A stretch of DNA of 64,000 bases, taken from positions 46,210,001-46,274,000 of the forward strand of contig NC_091010.1 in the NCBI RefSeq assembly GCF_041146395.1, in the 5' to 3' direction. This stretch comes from Eulemur rufifrons. Its lineage: Eukaryota; Chordata; Mammalia; Primates; Lemuridae. Both the position numbers and the translations under genes were made by a program. Position 1 is the first letter of the stretch. Each line of letters begins with the position of its first letter. Under the pieces are notes generated by a model. It was not told the origin of the DNA and ran no database searches. It worked only from the letters and a program-made list of their open reading frames with translations. Of the stretch, positions 21,631 to 34,165 are shown piece after piece.

Positions 21631-22904
21631 GAAATAATGATACATCTTAAAATCAAAGTCTTACATTCACTGAAACACATTAGGAGGTGTACAGTAAATA
21701 TTTTTTGAATGATTAAAATGAATGCAAAAAAATCAAATGATGTTACCTTTTGGGACAGAATCAATTATAATTTTCCTGCTATGTTATCCAAATATTTTTG
21801 ACCATCTCTGTAGCTTTACCAACTTCCCTCACACTGATTTTCTAAATGTACCCAATCATAGAAACAATATAATTTATCTGGCATTTCACTGTGATATTAT
21901 ATGTTGGCAGAACATACAAGCACCTTTTTTTTTTCAGTACAGTACTGGCACATGCTCATTGAATAGACAAATCAACATTCTCTTCTCAAATAACTCATTC
22001 AAGAAGATGAACAACTCAAATGTTAAGCCATAAGCTGACAATGTGCTACCTCTTCCTAAAACCATATATTGTTGTTGCGATGTTTAGCCCATTAAGAAGT
22101 AGTCAGAATTCCCCATCTTTACTTGTTATAACTATTGGCACCACTGTTTACACATGCACTGACCTCTGTCTAGCTTCTGTGCCACCTTAAACCATGATGA
22201 AGAAATATTCATGCTATGGCAATCCAAGCCAGGCATGTAAGTACAAGTGACAAGAAGTGGTGCTTAGTCCTGTTCTCATACTGCTTATTTAACTAGAGAA
22301 GTAAGAAGGGTACAAGATGAAGGAATCATTTTAGCAACATGGGGAGATAAACATTGGCCTCTTTTCTTTTTTAAACCAAAAAGCACACTGCAATAATATT
22401 GTGTGTATGACAACAGTGTGACTACAGAAATACTGCAGATCTGGCTCTAACAGAGAATAAGAGCAAAAATATTTTATCCTAATTAATACCATTAAGAGAC
22501 CCTGATCATTCTTACAGAGCTCTTTTATTTTGTATTTATAAGAAAATACACTGTCTTTGTGAAGAAATGACAAAGTCGGCATATGTGATACGTGGAGCCC
22601 CTGAACTAGATGTTCTTCCAAGGAAGTCTCCCTCCTTTGCCTGCAAGAAAAGAGTCTGCTTTGGAGAAGCACCAGGGAAGTGACAACAAAGATAATACAT
22701 GAGGTATAATATTTGGCCACATTGTACACAGGGCCAGAAGGAAAGTTGCAAAAAGCCTAGTGTAGCTGACTTCAAAAGATTTAAGAATGCAGATAAACTG
22801 CGTGTATGGGAAAATGTGACAGTAGCTTTACTAGAAAACAGAAATTTTGAAGATGTTTAAAAGACTAGGTGTCTGTGAGGGTCTCTTAATCTCATAGGAA
22901 TCCT
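21631..22904. other. Unclassified sequence
   Basis: About 1.3 kb with no recognised repeat or gene. A 132-codon minus-strand open frame (22331-22729) has no recognisable domain and overlaps another frame, so I do not call it. Confidence 0.4.
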
Positions 22905-23003
22905 GGATGTTGTTTTTCACTTGCAAGCTCCCCGAGGGCAGGAGCAGAGCATTATTTCTCTTTGTATTTCCATGTATAGTAGCTTTTATAGGAGGTGCTT
23001 AGT
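22905..23003 (+). repeat. L2 3' end, sense
   Basis: 'caagctccccgagggcagga', 'tttctctttgtatttccatg' and 'aggaggtgcttagtaaataa' follow the well-known L2 terminus. Confidence 0.75.
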
Positions 23004-23245
23004 AAATAATAATAAAGCTAACATTTATTCACTACTTAGATTCTCTGCTATAACGTTGATATAGATTATCCAACTAAATCATCATAGTCCTTTTACTAGA
23101 TATTACCATAAACTACATCTTATACATGAGGAAATGAAGGCTTGGAGTAGTAAAGTGATATGCTCAAGTTCACACAACTGTACCATGGAGCCAAGATTCA
23201 AGCCCACGTAGCTACTGATTCTAAAGCCTTAACTGTTCTTAACCC
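23004..23245 (-). repeat. MIR, antisense
   Basis: 'aagctaacatttattcacta', 'tacatgaggaaatgaaggct', 'tgctcaagttcacacaact' and 'gccaagattcaagcccacgt' read as reverse-complement MIR. Confidence 0.75.
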
Positions 23246-23779
23246 TTCACCAAATGATTGCTGATTTGAATTTCTGTTCTTAGGGATAGAGAAGTTTGAT
23301 GAGTGACCTCTTTAAAATAATTCCATTTTACAGGACTTTGTTTTCTACTCATCATGGTCAGAAAAGAATAAACTACTGTCAGAGGTAAAATCCCTTTCAC
23401 CTGTGAGGTGCTAAGCAGGTCACCTCTTTTTCCAGTGTCCCACCACTCCAATGCATGTGAAAAGAGGGTGTTTAAGATTAAAGTCAAGGGCCATTGAGGA
23501 AAGATTCTCTATGCAAAAGAATGTGTGAATGCATGTGTGTAGTGCGGCAAAATGGGCCAAGGTTGGGAGGGTAGGGAATAAGGTGGAGATGGGCTGCAAT
23601 AAACCTCATTTTAAAATGGCATATCCTTCCCTCCCCAAGTTAAACTTACCAGTCATTCAAAACCAAATGTGAATTACTTTGATCAGTTTGCTTTCCTTTT
23701 AGGGACTGAGAGAATTCCTGGTGTTCTGGCCAAGGAAAATGGCCAGCCACTGAGGACAAAAGTTCTCATGAGGAAGATA
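23246..23779. other. Unclassified sequence
   Basis: No recognised repeat or gene. Confidence 0.4.
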
Positions 23780-24180
23780 TGTTAGTCAGCTTGGGCTGCC
23801 ATAACAAAATACTAAAGAATGAGTGGTTTAAACAACAGAAATTTATTTTCTCACAATTCTGGAGGCTGGAAGTCCAAGATCAGAGTGCCAGTATGATACG
23901 GTTCTGGTAAGGGCTTTCCCCTCCTAGCTTGCAGATGGATGCCTTCTTGCTGTTTCCTCACATGGCCTTTCCTCGGTGCATATGCATGAAGAGAGGTCTC
24001 TCTCTCTCTCTTCCCCTCCTTATAAGGTCACCAATCCTACTGGATTAGGATACCACCCTTATGAACTCATTGAACCCTTTTTACCTCCTAAAAGCCCCAT
24101 CTCCAAATGCAGTCACATTGGGGGTTAGGGATTCAACATATGAATTTGGGGGAAGGGGACAGAATTCAGTCCACAGCAGT
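23780..24180 (+). repeat. Old interspersed repeat, family unresolved
   Basis: Starts 'tgttagtcagcttgggctgc' and continues 'ctggaggctggaagtccaag', 'tcctcacatggcctttcctc', 'ccccatctccaaatgcagtc' and 'tcaacatatgaatttggggg'. This is a very common mammalian dispersed repeat that I recognise by sequence but cannot name with certainty. Confidence 0.65.
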
Positions 24181-24929
24181 AGTGTTAGTAAGGTCTGACA
24201 AAAAATAATAACTTATGACATCAAACCCAAACTTTCTCTTCCCTTTACTTCTTCCAGAGCCTCAAATAAGTCCAAGAGACTGTGGCACAATTCAAAAATG
24301 ATGCTGAAGGCTCCTAGTGAAACAAGGGCCATATTTTTTAAACGGAAAAGCTGAGCTTCTTTCTGGAAGCATAGTTGACCTTGAGGTTCTGCGATGCTCA
24401 ATAAAAGGCTTCAGTTGTAAGATCTGTGTAGGAGCTGTCATTCATTTGGTGCTCTCCTTGGTGTAGAGGCCTTGGAATAGGAGTCTTCCCATATGACTAG
24501 AACCTTGCTAACTTGATCTTATCCCACACTGGTCATATCTAATCCAGTTCTGCCACTGTAACTGTGACCCTTTGGCCTTATCAATGCCGGCTTACCTCGC
24601 CATGATTCTGTCCAGTACAGCAAGGACCTGGGCAGACTCAGCCATCTCACTGCACCAAACTCTGCTCACACTGCCCACATCTGGTCCCTTCTAGTGCCAA
24701 CCTAGGTCTGTGTACTGTGGTATCATGTATTATCTACTTAGCTCTGTTTGAGGCCTGTGGGCCTTAGTTTAGAGCAAAAGGACACAGCTGCACACTGAGG
24801 GAGTGGAAGGGATGGACTATTTTGGATTTTGAGGAATTGAGGGAGATGGTTAAGACATACCTGGATGATACATGGCAACTAGGGAATGAAACAACAGGCA
24901 TGATGGAAGCAGTATAACATGTCTATGTG
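24181..24929. other. Unclassified sequence
   Basis: No recognised repeat or gene in about 750 bp. Confidence 0.4.
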
Positions 24930-25185
24930 ATAGGGCAGCTGGTTAAGAACACAGGCTTTGGAGCCTAATAGAACTAGGTCTTCATTTCTGCTCTGCCTAT
25001 TGATGATTACACAACATTGAACACTTTACTCAACTCCTCCAAGCCTAAGCTTCTTCACCTGTAAACCGGAAATAATGCTTCCAAATTCACATGTTCTGCC
25101 AGGATTAAAAAGATAACATAAGCAAAGTGCTGAGGATAGTGCCAAATCTATAATAAGCACTCCACATATAGCAGTTATTATTATT
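24930..25185 (+). repeat. MIR, sense, nearly full length
   Basis: 'agaacacaggctttggagcc', 'atttctgctctgcctattga', 'gccaggattaaaaagataac' and 'aataagcactccacatat' occur in MIR order. Confidence 0.75.
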
Positions 25186-25565
25186 TAGAGAGAATATGGA
25201 GTGGGAGGAAAAGAGCATCAAGAGTTTGGAGAGGACTATGTGTAGGAAAGTGGGAATGCCTAAAAATCTTCATTCCCTTTTCCATTCTGTTGGGAGCCCT
25301 AGGGGCACTGAATGTGTCATGAAAAGTCTTCTTGATTAAACACTTGTGACAGAAAAATAACAAAGTTTTCTCAAAAATGACAGTACTAAACAGCATTACG
25401 GAGATAATGAGCTTCAAAATTTAAAAGTTAACACTTCTTTGAAATTACTTTTTGACATTTCCTAAGGTTCAGTATTTCCTATGCTTTTACTTTTCTGTAA
25501 ACAAAGGAATTCCTCAGATTGTTTTTGTTGTTGTTGCTGCTTTTGATTTTTGTTTTTTTTTCCCT
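25186..25565. other. Unclassified sequence
   Basis: No recognised gene. It becomes T-rich just before the L1 3' end. Confidence 0.4.
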
Positions 25566-25769
25566 CTGGCTTTTTTTAAATTTCAAAATATTATAGGGAA
25601 ACAAACGTTTTTTGTTACATGTATCGATTTTGTTATGCTTCAGTCAGGGTTATAAGTGTGCCCATCACCCATTAGGTAGGTGTTTACCCATACCCCCCTG
25701 CTCCCCAGCCCCCTGCTTGATTTCCACTGAGTTTTACTTCCCTCTGTGCATGTGTGTGCCCATAAGTTA

Positions 25770-28700
25770 GTTCCAGTTTAATAGTGAGTACATGTGGTGT
25801 TTGTTTTTCCATTCTTTAGATGCCTCACTTAGGATAATGGTCTCAACTTCCATCCCAATTGCTGCAAAAGGCCTTAATTCATCCTTCTTCGTGGCTGAGT
25901 AGTATTCCATAGTATACATATACCACATTTTGTTAAGCCACTCATGAATTGATGGGCACTTGGGTTGATTCCACATCTTTGCAATTGTGAATTGTGCTTC
26001 AGTAAGCATTTCAGTGTAGGTTTCTTTCTGATAGACTTCTTTTCCTGTGGGTAAATACTCAGTAGTGAGATTGCTAATCAAATGGTAGGTCTACATTTTA
26101 GTTCTTTGAGGAATCTCCATACTGTTTTCCATAGAAGTTGTACTAATCTGCAGTCCCACCAACAGTGTATAAGTAAGCATTCCTTTCTCTCTGCACCCAC
26201 ACCAGCATCTATTCTTTTTGGACTTTTAAATAAAAGCCATCCTAGCTGAGGTAAGGTAATATCTCCTTGTGGTTTTAATTTGCATTTCCCTGATAATTAG
26301 TGACGTTGAGCATTTTTTTGTATGCTTATTGGCCACTTGTCTATCTTCTTTTGAAAAGTTTCTGTTCATGCCTTTTGCCCACTTTCTAATGGGGTGGTGT
26401 GTTTTTCCTTGCTGATTTGCTTGAGTTCTTTGCAGATTCTGGTTATTAGCCCTTTATCAGATGTATAGCTTATGAATATTTTCTCCCATTTTGTAGATTG
26501 TCTATTTGCTCTGTTCATTATTTCCTTAGTTGTACAGAAGCTTTTTAATTTACTCAAGTACCATTTATTCATTTTTGTTGTTGCTGTGATTGCCTTTGGG
26601 GTCGTCTTCATGAATTCCTTGCCTAGGCCAGAATCTAGAAGAGTTTTCCCAACATTTTCTTCTAGAACTCTTATGGTTCCATGTCTTTTATCTATATTGG
26701 ATTAATTTTTGTGAGTGGTGAGAGATATGGATCCTGTTTCATTCTTCCACATGTGCCCATTCAATATTCCCAGCACCATTTATTGAACAGGGCTTCTTTT
26801 CTCCAGTGTATATTGTTGTCTGCTTGGTCAAAGATCAGTTGGCTGTATGTGGATGGTTTTATATCTGGGTTCCCTGTTCTGTTCTATTGGTCTATGTCTC
26901 TACTTTTGTGCCAATCCCATGCTATTTTGATTACTATAGCCTTGTAGTACAGTTTGAAGTCTGGTAATGTAATGTCTCCAGATTTGTTCTTTTTGCTTAA
27001 GATTGCTTTGGCTATTTGGGCTCTTTTCTGATTCCAAATGAAGCATAGAATTTTTTTTCTAGATCTGTGAAATATGACGTTGGTATTTTGATGAAGATGG
27101 CTTTGAATCTACTTTGGGTAGTGTGGACATTTTAACAATGTTGATTCTACTGATCCATGAGCATGATACATTTTCCCATTTGTGTCATCTACAGTTTCTT
27201 TCCTCAGTGTTTTGTAGTTCTCTTTGTAGAGATCTTTCACCTCCTTGGTTAAGGATATTCCTTAGTATTTTATTTTCTTTGTGACTATTGTAAATGGTAT
27301 CGAGTCTTTAAATTGAGTCTCAGCTTGACTGTTGCTGGCGTATAGGAACGCTACATTGATTTTATAACCTGAGACTTTGCTGAAATTTATTTATCAATTC
27401 CAGGAGTCTCTTGGTGGTGTTTTGGGGGGTTTTCTATTAATAGATATGATTTCATATCATCAGCAAAATACTGTGACCTCCTCCTTCCCGATTTGGGTAA
27501 CCTTTATTTCATTCTCTTCCCTGATTGCTCTGAGTTGGACTTCCAGAATTATGTTGAATAAAAGTGGTGAATGTGGGCACCCTTATCTTGTTCCAGTTCT
27601 TAGTGGCAATGCTTTCCACTTTTCCCCATTTAGTATGATGTTGGCTGTGAATTTGGCATATATGGTTTTTATGATTTTAGGATATGTTCCTTCTATGCCT
27701 AATTCGTTCAGGGTTTTTATCATGAAAGGATGCTGAATTTTGTCAAATTCTTTTTCTACATCTATTGAGCTGATCATATGGTGTTTGTTTTTGCTTCTGT
27801 TTATGCAGTGAATCACATTTATTGATTTATGTATGTTCAACTGTCTGTGGAATGAAGCCCATTTAGTCATGGTGGATTATCTTTTTGATGTGCTATTTAA
27901 TTTGGTTTGCTAGTATTTTATTGAGGATTTTTGCATCTATATTCATAAACAATACTGGTCTGTATTTCTCTTTTTTTGTGGTTTCCTTTCCTAGATTCAG
28001 TATCAAGAGAATTCTGGCTTCATAGAATGAGTTGGGGAGGATTCCCTCCATCTTGATGTTATGGAATAATTTCTGCTGTATGGGTACCACCTCTTCTTTG
28101 TAGTTCTGGTAAAATTTGGCTATGCATCCATCTGGCCTGGGGATTTTTCTTGTTGGAGGCTTTTTATTACTGCTTCAATCTTATTGCTCATTATTGATCT
28201 GTTCAGGAGTTCTATTTCTTCCTGACTGAGTCTTGGGAGGTTGTGTGTTTCCAGGAAATTGTCAATTTTCTCTATGTTTTCAAGCATGGAAATTTTCATA
28301 GTACTCACAGATGATATTTTGTATTTCTGTGGTATCAGTTGTAATGTTACCTATTTCATTTCTGATTGAGCTTTATTTAGGTCCTTTCTCTTCTATTCCT
28401 GGTTAATTTAGCAGGAAGTCTATTGGTTTTGTTTATGTTTTCAAAGAACAAACTTTTTGTTTCATTGATCGTTTGTATTTTTTGTTTTCCAATTCATTTT
28501 GTTCCGCTCTGACTTTAGTTATTTCTTTTCTTCTGCTGGCCTTGGGTTTGGTTTGCTCTTCCTCTTCTAGTTTCTTTAGATGTGTCATTAGATTAATGAT
28601 TTATGTTTTTTCTATCTTTTTGATGTGGGCATTTAAGGCTATGAATTTTCCCCTTAGGACTGCTTTTGCTGAGTCCCATAGATTTTGAAAGCTTGTGTCT

Positions 28701-29580
28701 CCTTTATTGTTCAGCTTGAGGAATCTTTTGATTTCCATCTTAATTTCATTATTGACCCAATAATCATTCAGCAGCAGGTTGTTTAATGTCCATGACTTTG
28801 TGTAGAATTGAGTGTCTCTCTTGGACTTGATTTCTAGTTTCATTACACTGTGGTCTGAGAAGATACATGGTATGATTTCTATTTTTTTTTAAGTGGTTGA
28901 GACATGTTTTGTGGCCTAAAATATGGTCAGTCTTGGAGAATGTTCCATGTCCTGGTGAGAAGAATGTATATTCAGTAGTTTTGGGGTAAAGTGTTCTGTA
29001 AATGTCTCTTAGGTCCATTTGGTCTAAAGTCCCATTTAAGTCCAGTATTTCTTTATTTATTTTCTGCTTGGATGATTTGTCCAGTTCTGTCATTTGGGTG
29101 TTGAAGTCCCCAGTAATTATGATGCTGCTCTTTATCTCTTTGCTTAGATCTAATAGGGTTTACTTTACGAATCTGGGTGCTCTTGTGTTAAACATTTAGG
29201 ATTATTATGTATCCTTGCTGGATTACTCCCTTTACCATTATATAATTATCATCTTTGTCCTTCGTCACCATTGTTGATTTAAAGTCAATTTGTCTGATAT
29301 GAGAATGGCTACACCTATTTTCTTTTGGTTTCTGTTTGCATGGAATATTTTTTTTTTTTTTCATTCCTTCACCTTGAGTCTGTATGAGTCCTGTGGGTTA
29401 GATGTAATTCTTGGAAACAGAAGATATTTGGGTTGTATTTTTTCATCCATTCAGCTAGCCTATGTCTCTTCAGCAGGGAGTTCAAGCCATTCACATTAAT
29501 TGATAGAATTGATATGTGGGATGCTGCTCTGTTCATCTTGTTTGGTGGTACCTTATTGCTTGTTTCACCTCTTGTGATAT
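25770..29580 (-). pseudogene. ORF2: L1 ORF2, degenerate
   Basis: Pieces of endonuclease (29093-28764, with '[20 protein letters not shown]'-like sequence), linker (28843-28601, 28308-28120), reverse transcriptase (28090-27583) and C-terminal region (26611-26366, 26081-25767) remain in different frames. The FADD region near 27430-27470 is rearranged. Part of it (26571-27417) belongs to the tract shared with the L1 at 20-21 kb, where several small deletions remove codons and shift frame. No product is expected. Confidence 0.9.
26571..27417 (-). repeat. Near-identical L1 tract, copy B
   Basis: Partner of 20203-21062. Relative to that copy it lacks 13 bp near 26684. Shared peculiarities include the shortened 'ggctttgaatctactttggg' and 'aggaacgctacattgatttt', both missing bases that the intact ORF2 at 11.7-12.1 kb has. 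Confidence 0.9.
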
Positions 29581-29619
29581 TGTTTTATATGAGCTCTGAG
29601 CTTTAGCTTTTGAGTGGTT

Positions 29620-30510
29620 TTACACTATTGGGTTTCTATCATGCTGATCCATGTATAATGAGATTCCAAGTATTTCCCACAGGGCAGGTCTGGTCTTGAC
29701 AAATTCCCTCAGTATTCGCTTATTTGTGAAAGTCTTTATTTTTCCTTCATATATGAAATTTAGTTCTGCAAATACAAAATTACAAAATTCTAAGCTGGCA
29801 GATGTTCTATTTAGCAAGACTGAAGATGGGGCCCAATCCCTTCTGGCTGTAAGGTCTCTGTTGAGAAGTCTGCAGTTAGCCTGATGGGTTTTCCTTTATG
29901 AGTTACTTGCCATTTCACCTCACAGCTTGCAGGAGTTCCTCCTTTGTGTTGACTTTGGCCAGGCTGATGACAACGTGTCTTGATGATTGCCTCTTTGCAA
30001 TGAATCTCCCAGTTTTTACCTGGATGCCTAAATCTTTAACAAGACCAGGGAAGTTTTCCTCAATTATTCCCTGAAATAAGTTTTCCAGCCCTTGTGCGTT
30101 TTCTTCTTCACCCTCAGGGATGCCTATGTTTCTTATATTTGGCCACTTTACATAATCCCGTATTTCATGTAGGCTTTGGTCATTCCTCTCAATTCTCTGT
30201 TCTTTATTTTTGACTGAGTGAACTAATTCAAAAGAGTTGTCTTCAAGCACTGAGATTCTTCTGCCTGGTCTAGTCTATTCTTAAACAACTTTCCACTGTT
30301 GTTTGCATTTCTACAAATAAATTTTTCATTTCCAGAAGTTCTGTTTGGTTTTTTCTTTAATATGTAAATCTCTTTAGTTGAATTTTTAATTCATTTCCTG
30401 CATTGGTTTTGTGGTTTCTTTGAATTGGTTTTCCATTTTCTATTGGATTTCATTGAGCTTCTTTACAATTCATATTTAAAATTCTTTATCTGTCATCTCA
30501 ATATTTTCAT
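29620..30510 (-). pseudogene. ORF1: L1 ORF1, degenerate
   Basis: The longest open piece (30250-29915) covers the end of the coiled coil and the RRM, with 'IRNIGIPEGEEENAQGLENL' and 'SSRHVVISLAKVNTKEELLQ'. The C-terminal domain continues to about 29620 in another frame ('TRPALWEILG'). The N-terminal coiled-coil region up to about 30510 is broken by stops. Confidence 0.85.
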
Positions 30511-32754
30511 AGAGAGCTGGTGTTCCCTTTTGGAGCTGTCCTTTTGCTCTGATATTTCATAATTCTGGATTTCTTTCACTGTTTCCTTCTCATTTGGGGC
30601 AGTTGTCATTTCTTATATTTTGATTTTTTTTTACAGAGTGTCTGTAGCATATGTTGGAGTGTCTGTAGCATAAGTACCTTTGGCTCTGCTTGTGGGTGCT
30701 TTGATGGTGATCTAGGTTCTGTATGGATGCCTTGGTTATAGACATCCTTAGTGTGGTTTTCTCAATTGCTAGTTTGTTTTTAGGCTATAGCAGAGGTGAG
30801 CTATGTATATGGGCAGATTCCCTGTCTCTCTTTGATGAGGGAGGATGGAGGTCTTTGAAATCCTTTCTTTCTCTTTCGCCAGCCCTGTGGTCTTCCTGAC
30901 AGTGTGAATTGTATTGGCATACCCAGTTAATCGCTGAGACAGTAGGTGGTGCTTATGTATAACAATCACACCCTGTATAATTGAGTCAGTAAATGTTGTA
31001 AAGGGCTATGAAACTGATCTCCCTGCCAGTAGATGGCACTTTCTAGAAGCAACAAATTGCAGTGTTGTTTTGGGGACCTGTTACCAGCTCTAGCCCCTCA
31101 GGAGAAGCATTCAAATGCTCCAGGTTGTGAGTGGGGCCCTGAAACTTCCAGGTGAGTTCTTATTCTCTGCCACAGCAGAGATGGGTAGCAGAGTGAGGCT
31201 GGACAGGGCTAGGTCAAGTGAGCTTGCCCTCAGGCTCTAAAAAAGCTGGTAAGGTAGCTGTTTCAGCAGCAGTCAAAGGTCTGCTCCCAGCTTCTGGAAA
31301 AAGCCACCAGGGAGGGGCTGAAGTGGCATCACCCAGACAGAAAATCTGCTTGTGGGTGTGAGTCTGTCTGAGATTCACAATCTGGCAGTAAGGTGTGGAT
31401 TTCCTTCTTCTCCGCCCTTCTCTGCTCTGTGATCTCCCTCTGTCATGTACCAGCAGGCAGGAGCTCAAACTAGCTGAGCTCCCCCACAACGGCTCTGTGA
31501 CCTGGGAGCTTCCCTGTCCAGGATCCCACCCTGGGCTGAGAGCACAGCCTTCCTTTGGAGGGAGGGGCATTCCACGAGTATGCTGCAGCTGGGACCTACA
31601 CTGCACTCTCTTTTCAGTTCTGTCTACATGGGCTCCATTGCCTCCTGAGTTTAGTTTACAAATGTCCCCTCTGTGCCCCTGAACAACATGATTGAGTCTT
31701 GGGAGTATGGGATCTGGCCTGCAGGTCTGTCCCCATGTCCCTGAAGATCAATCCCTCACCGTGCCAGGGAGAAGCATATTGGTCCTGAGTTGCCTACGGG
31801 GTGCTTAAGCAGGTTTGATGTCCCTCTGCTTCGGGGTGTGCCCTGCTCTGATCTAGCAGCTAGGCAAGCAGCACCAGGGAGGGCCACTGAGCAGGGAGCT
31901 CACAGTCCAAGCACCCCTTAGTCCTCTGAAGGTCTTTAAGAAAGGTTTAAGACCCTCTCTCTGTGGAAGCTCCAGTGTGGTGTATATACCAGTGTGGGGG
32001 AGGAAAGCAGCAGCTCCTTAGAGCCATGCCTCGATTGTCTCTCTCGGCAGCCACAGGTTGGGGAGAGGGGTGGGAAGAGTATGGATGAAGGAAAGCTCAC
32101 ACTCTGGTCATCTCTGTCCCTGTTTCCAGAAGGCAGCCCATTCAGAATGTCTAGGCTCTGGGGTCACACAGATCCCCCGGGACCCACCGGCCCTCTGTGG
32201 GTCCTGTATCTGGGCTGGAGTTGGGAAATGTTTGTGTGGGAATCAACAAGATGAAAACTGAGGGACTGAAGCCCCCTGGGGAGGACAAAGGCACACAGTG
32301 GGTGGAGAAACAATATGGCACCTGCCGTCTTGGTTCAGGTCTGTGGTGATAGGAAGCACCCCAATGGGACTGGCAGGTTGGTGCTTTGTCCTCAACAAGC
32401 TCCCAGTTTACTGGTGGCAGCAGCTTTTGGGCTCATAAGGGTAAAAAATGCTCTCCAACAGCTCAGGAGCCTGCTAACTGCCAGAGATGTGAGGGAGGGA
32501 GAAAAAAACTGCTCCACCTACCCTTTTCATTGGACCTAAGCCTCTCAGAGGCTGTCCTCTGCCACTATCTTGCTCCTTCGTGTTCTGCTCCTCAACTTCT
32601 TCCTGTGGAAGCTCTTGTAAGTTCTGGCATTTTTCCCTTGGAACCTTACATCTGATGTGTAATTGTTTGTTTTTTCTTTTTCATTTAAAACTTTTCCTTC
32701 TTTCTGAGACCATCTGGCAGTTGGTGTTCCTGGTCAGCCATCTTGTCTCTCCCC
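30511..32754 (-). other. L1 5' UTR
   Basis: About 2.2 kb, clearly more GC-rich than its surroundings between about 31000 and 32600. The first bases (32745-32737) contain CAAGATGGC, the YY1-type motif found at the same place in human L1, where it positions transcription start. Open frames inside (for example 31214-31606 minus, 31994-32254 plus) reflect base composition and are not genes. A small tandem repeat of 'gagtgtctgtagcata' lies at about 30637-30675. Confidence 0.8.
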
Positions 32755-33924
32755 AGATTGGTTTTAACATGGATATTTTTCTTTTGTAATTTTGGTGTAG
32801 AAAACTTGTTGATTCTTATGAAGGAATATAATAAAAAGTGAGATATGGTGTAGCATAGGTGGTCACACACAGAGTAGACAGGCTGCACTTTTCCTACTAA
32901 ATTCACCATGTGATGAGCACCCCTAAATGCCAGCCCAGTGTGAATGCTGAGGGCACTGAGAGAAGGATATGCAGTTCTTTGTGAGGAGAGCTGTGCTCTT
33001 CCCCTCTGTACTTGGGATAATATCCCCTTACATTCTCTCCATTTCCTTCTACTCTCATAATCCTCCTTGCCACCCCCTTCTCCCTAAGCAACCCTCAAAA
33101 TTCTTATCTTTTCACAATCCACTCTTGTCCTTATGGGTCCAGAGTCTCATTCTTGCTTTCAGCACAGGGTATCATACTTTATCAACTTTTCTCTGAGATT
33201 CCCTGTACACATTATAATAATACCATTTGTTCCTGGGTGGTTCCTCATTTTCCTCCCTTAAAACATTAGAGATATTTAAGAGTCAATGAATGTCCCTTGG
33301 TTTTCCACCACTTGCAAAGTGTTCTAAATCAATGTTTTCTTATATCATCATAGATTGCCTCTGAATCATGTTTAGGATGATCTAATGTGTTTTTCTGCAT
33401 GGGTTCAAAAGAGATGGCAAGCTGAACACCAGTCAGCATCATGTAGCCATTGGGATTCTGGAACCACAGCTCTATACAAAGGACCAACCTTGTCTCATTT
33501 AGCACATCAGGAAGAAATAAATTAATTTTAAAACTTTCATTCCATTTGAGGCAACAATTATAAACATGAGTTCAGCACAACATATACCAAGCATTTTCCT
33601 CCTTGTTTCTTTCCATTAATATTATATGTATAGTTTAGGTTATATGGTACTGAAACTAATAATAACCCAAATTTGTTTGGTGTAAGTGCTTAGAGAAAAC
33701 TATGGATGTCCCCCAAAAAACTCAGAAATGAAGGTTAAATTGAGTATTAAATACTCAGTAAATCAAAGCATCAATGATATATAAAACTCTAAGGCTAGAA
33801 AGACTTATTCATATACATTACTCTATTCAAAGAAAGATGTGATTCACTACTCAGCCATGGAAACATAATCACAGAGACAAATGCTGATATGAGTACAAGA
33901 AATTTTAGTGTGTTATTTCATTCA
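32755..33924. other. Unclassified sequence
   Basis: About 1.2 kb upstream of the full-length L1 with no confident repeat. Pyrimidine-rich parts at 33000-33120 could be a decayed L2, but I cannot support that well. Confidence 0.4.
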
Positions 33925-34165
33925 CTCCATAATTTTTTATTGAGTAACTACTAGATATTGTTTACTCTCTGAAGAAACCACAGTAAACAAAGAAGATGAG
34001 GCCCCTCCCCACAGAGCTTATATTCTAGATAGGAGAGACAAATGATAAAGAAAGAAATTACAATTCCCAGCCATTAAAAGTGCCATGAAGAAGAGAAACC
34101 AAAGAATAATGGTATAGTAGAGCATGGTGTGTTCAAGCAAGACAGGGATACCTTAAATTGGTTTG
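33925..34165 (-). repeat. L2 3' end, antisense
   Basis: 'ttattgagtaactactagat', 'cagtaaacaaagaagatgag' and 'cacagagcttatattctaga' match the reverse complement of the L2 end. It seems to resume at 34600. Confidence 0.65.

Larger units (their letters stand above)
25566..32754 (-). mobile_element. Full-length (decayed) L1, antisense
   Basis: On the minus strand the element starts at about 32754 with 'ggggagagacaagatggc', as L1 5' ends do. It has a GC-rich 5' UTR down to about 30510, an ORF1 region (about 30510-29620), an ORF2 region (about 29580-25770) and a 3' UTR ending near 25566 in a short A-rich tail. At about 7.2 kb it is longer than human L1 (6 kb) because of the long 5' UTR. All reading frames are broken. 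I could not identify a target-site duplication, as expected for an old copy. Confidence 0.9.

Noticed and set aside
22331..22729. 132-codon minus-strand open frame
   Set aside because: No recognised domain, low complexity of residues and overlapping frame on the same strand; nothing separates it from chance.
31214..32655. Several open frames on both strands in a GC-rich block
   Set aside because: The block is the 5' UTR of an antisense L1; GC-rich composition alone lengthens frames.
25566..32754. Target-site duplication of the full-length L1
   Set aside because: I found no convincing direct repeat at its two ends; both flanks are T-rich.
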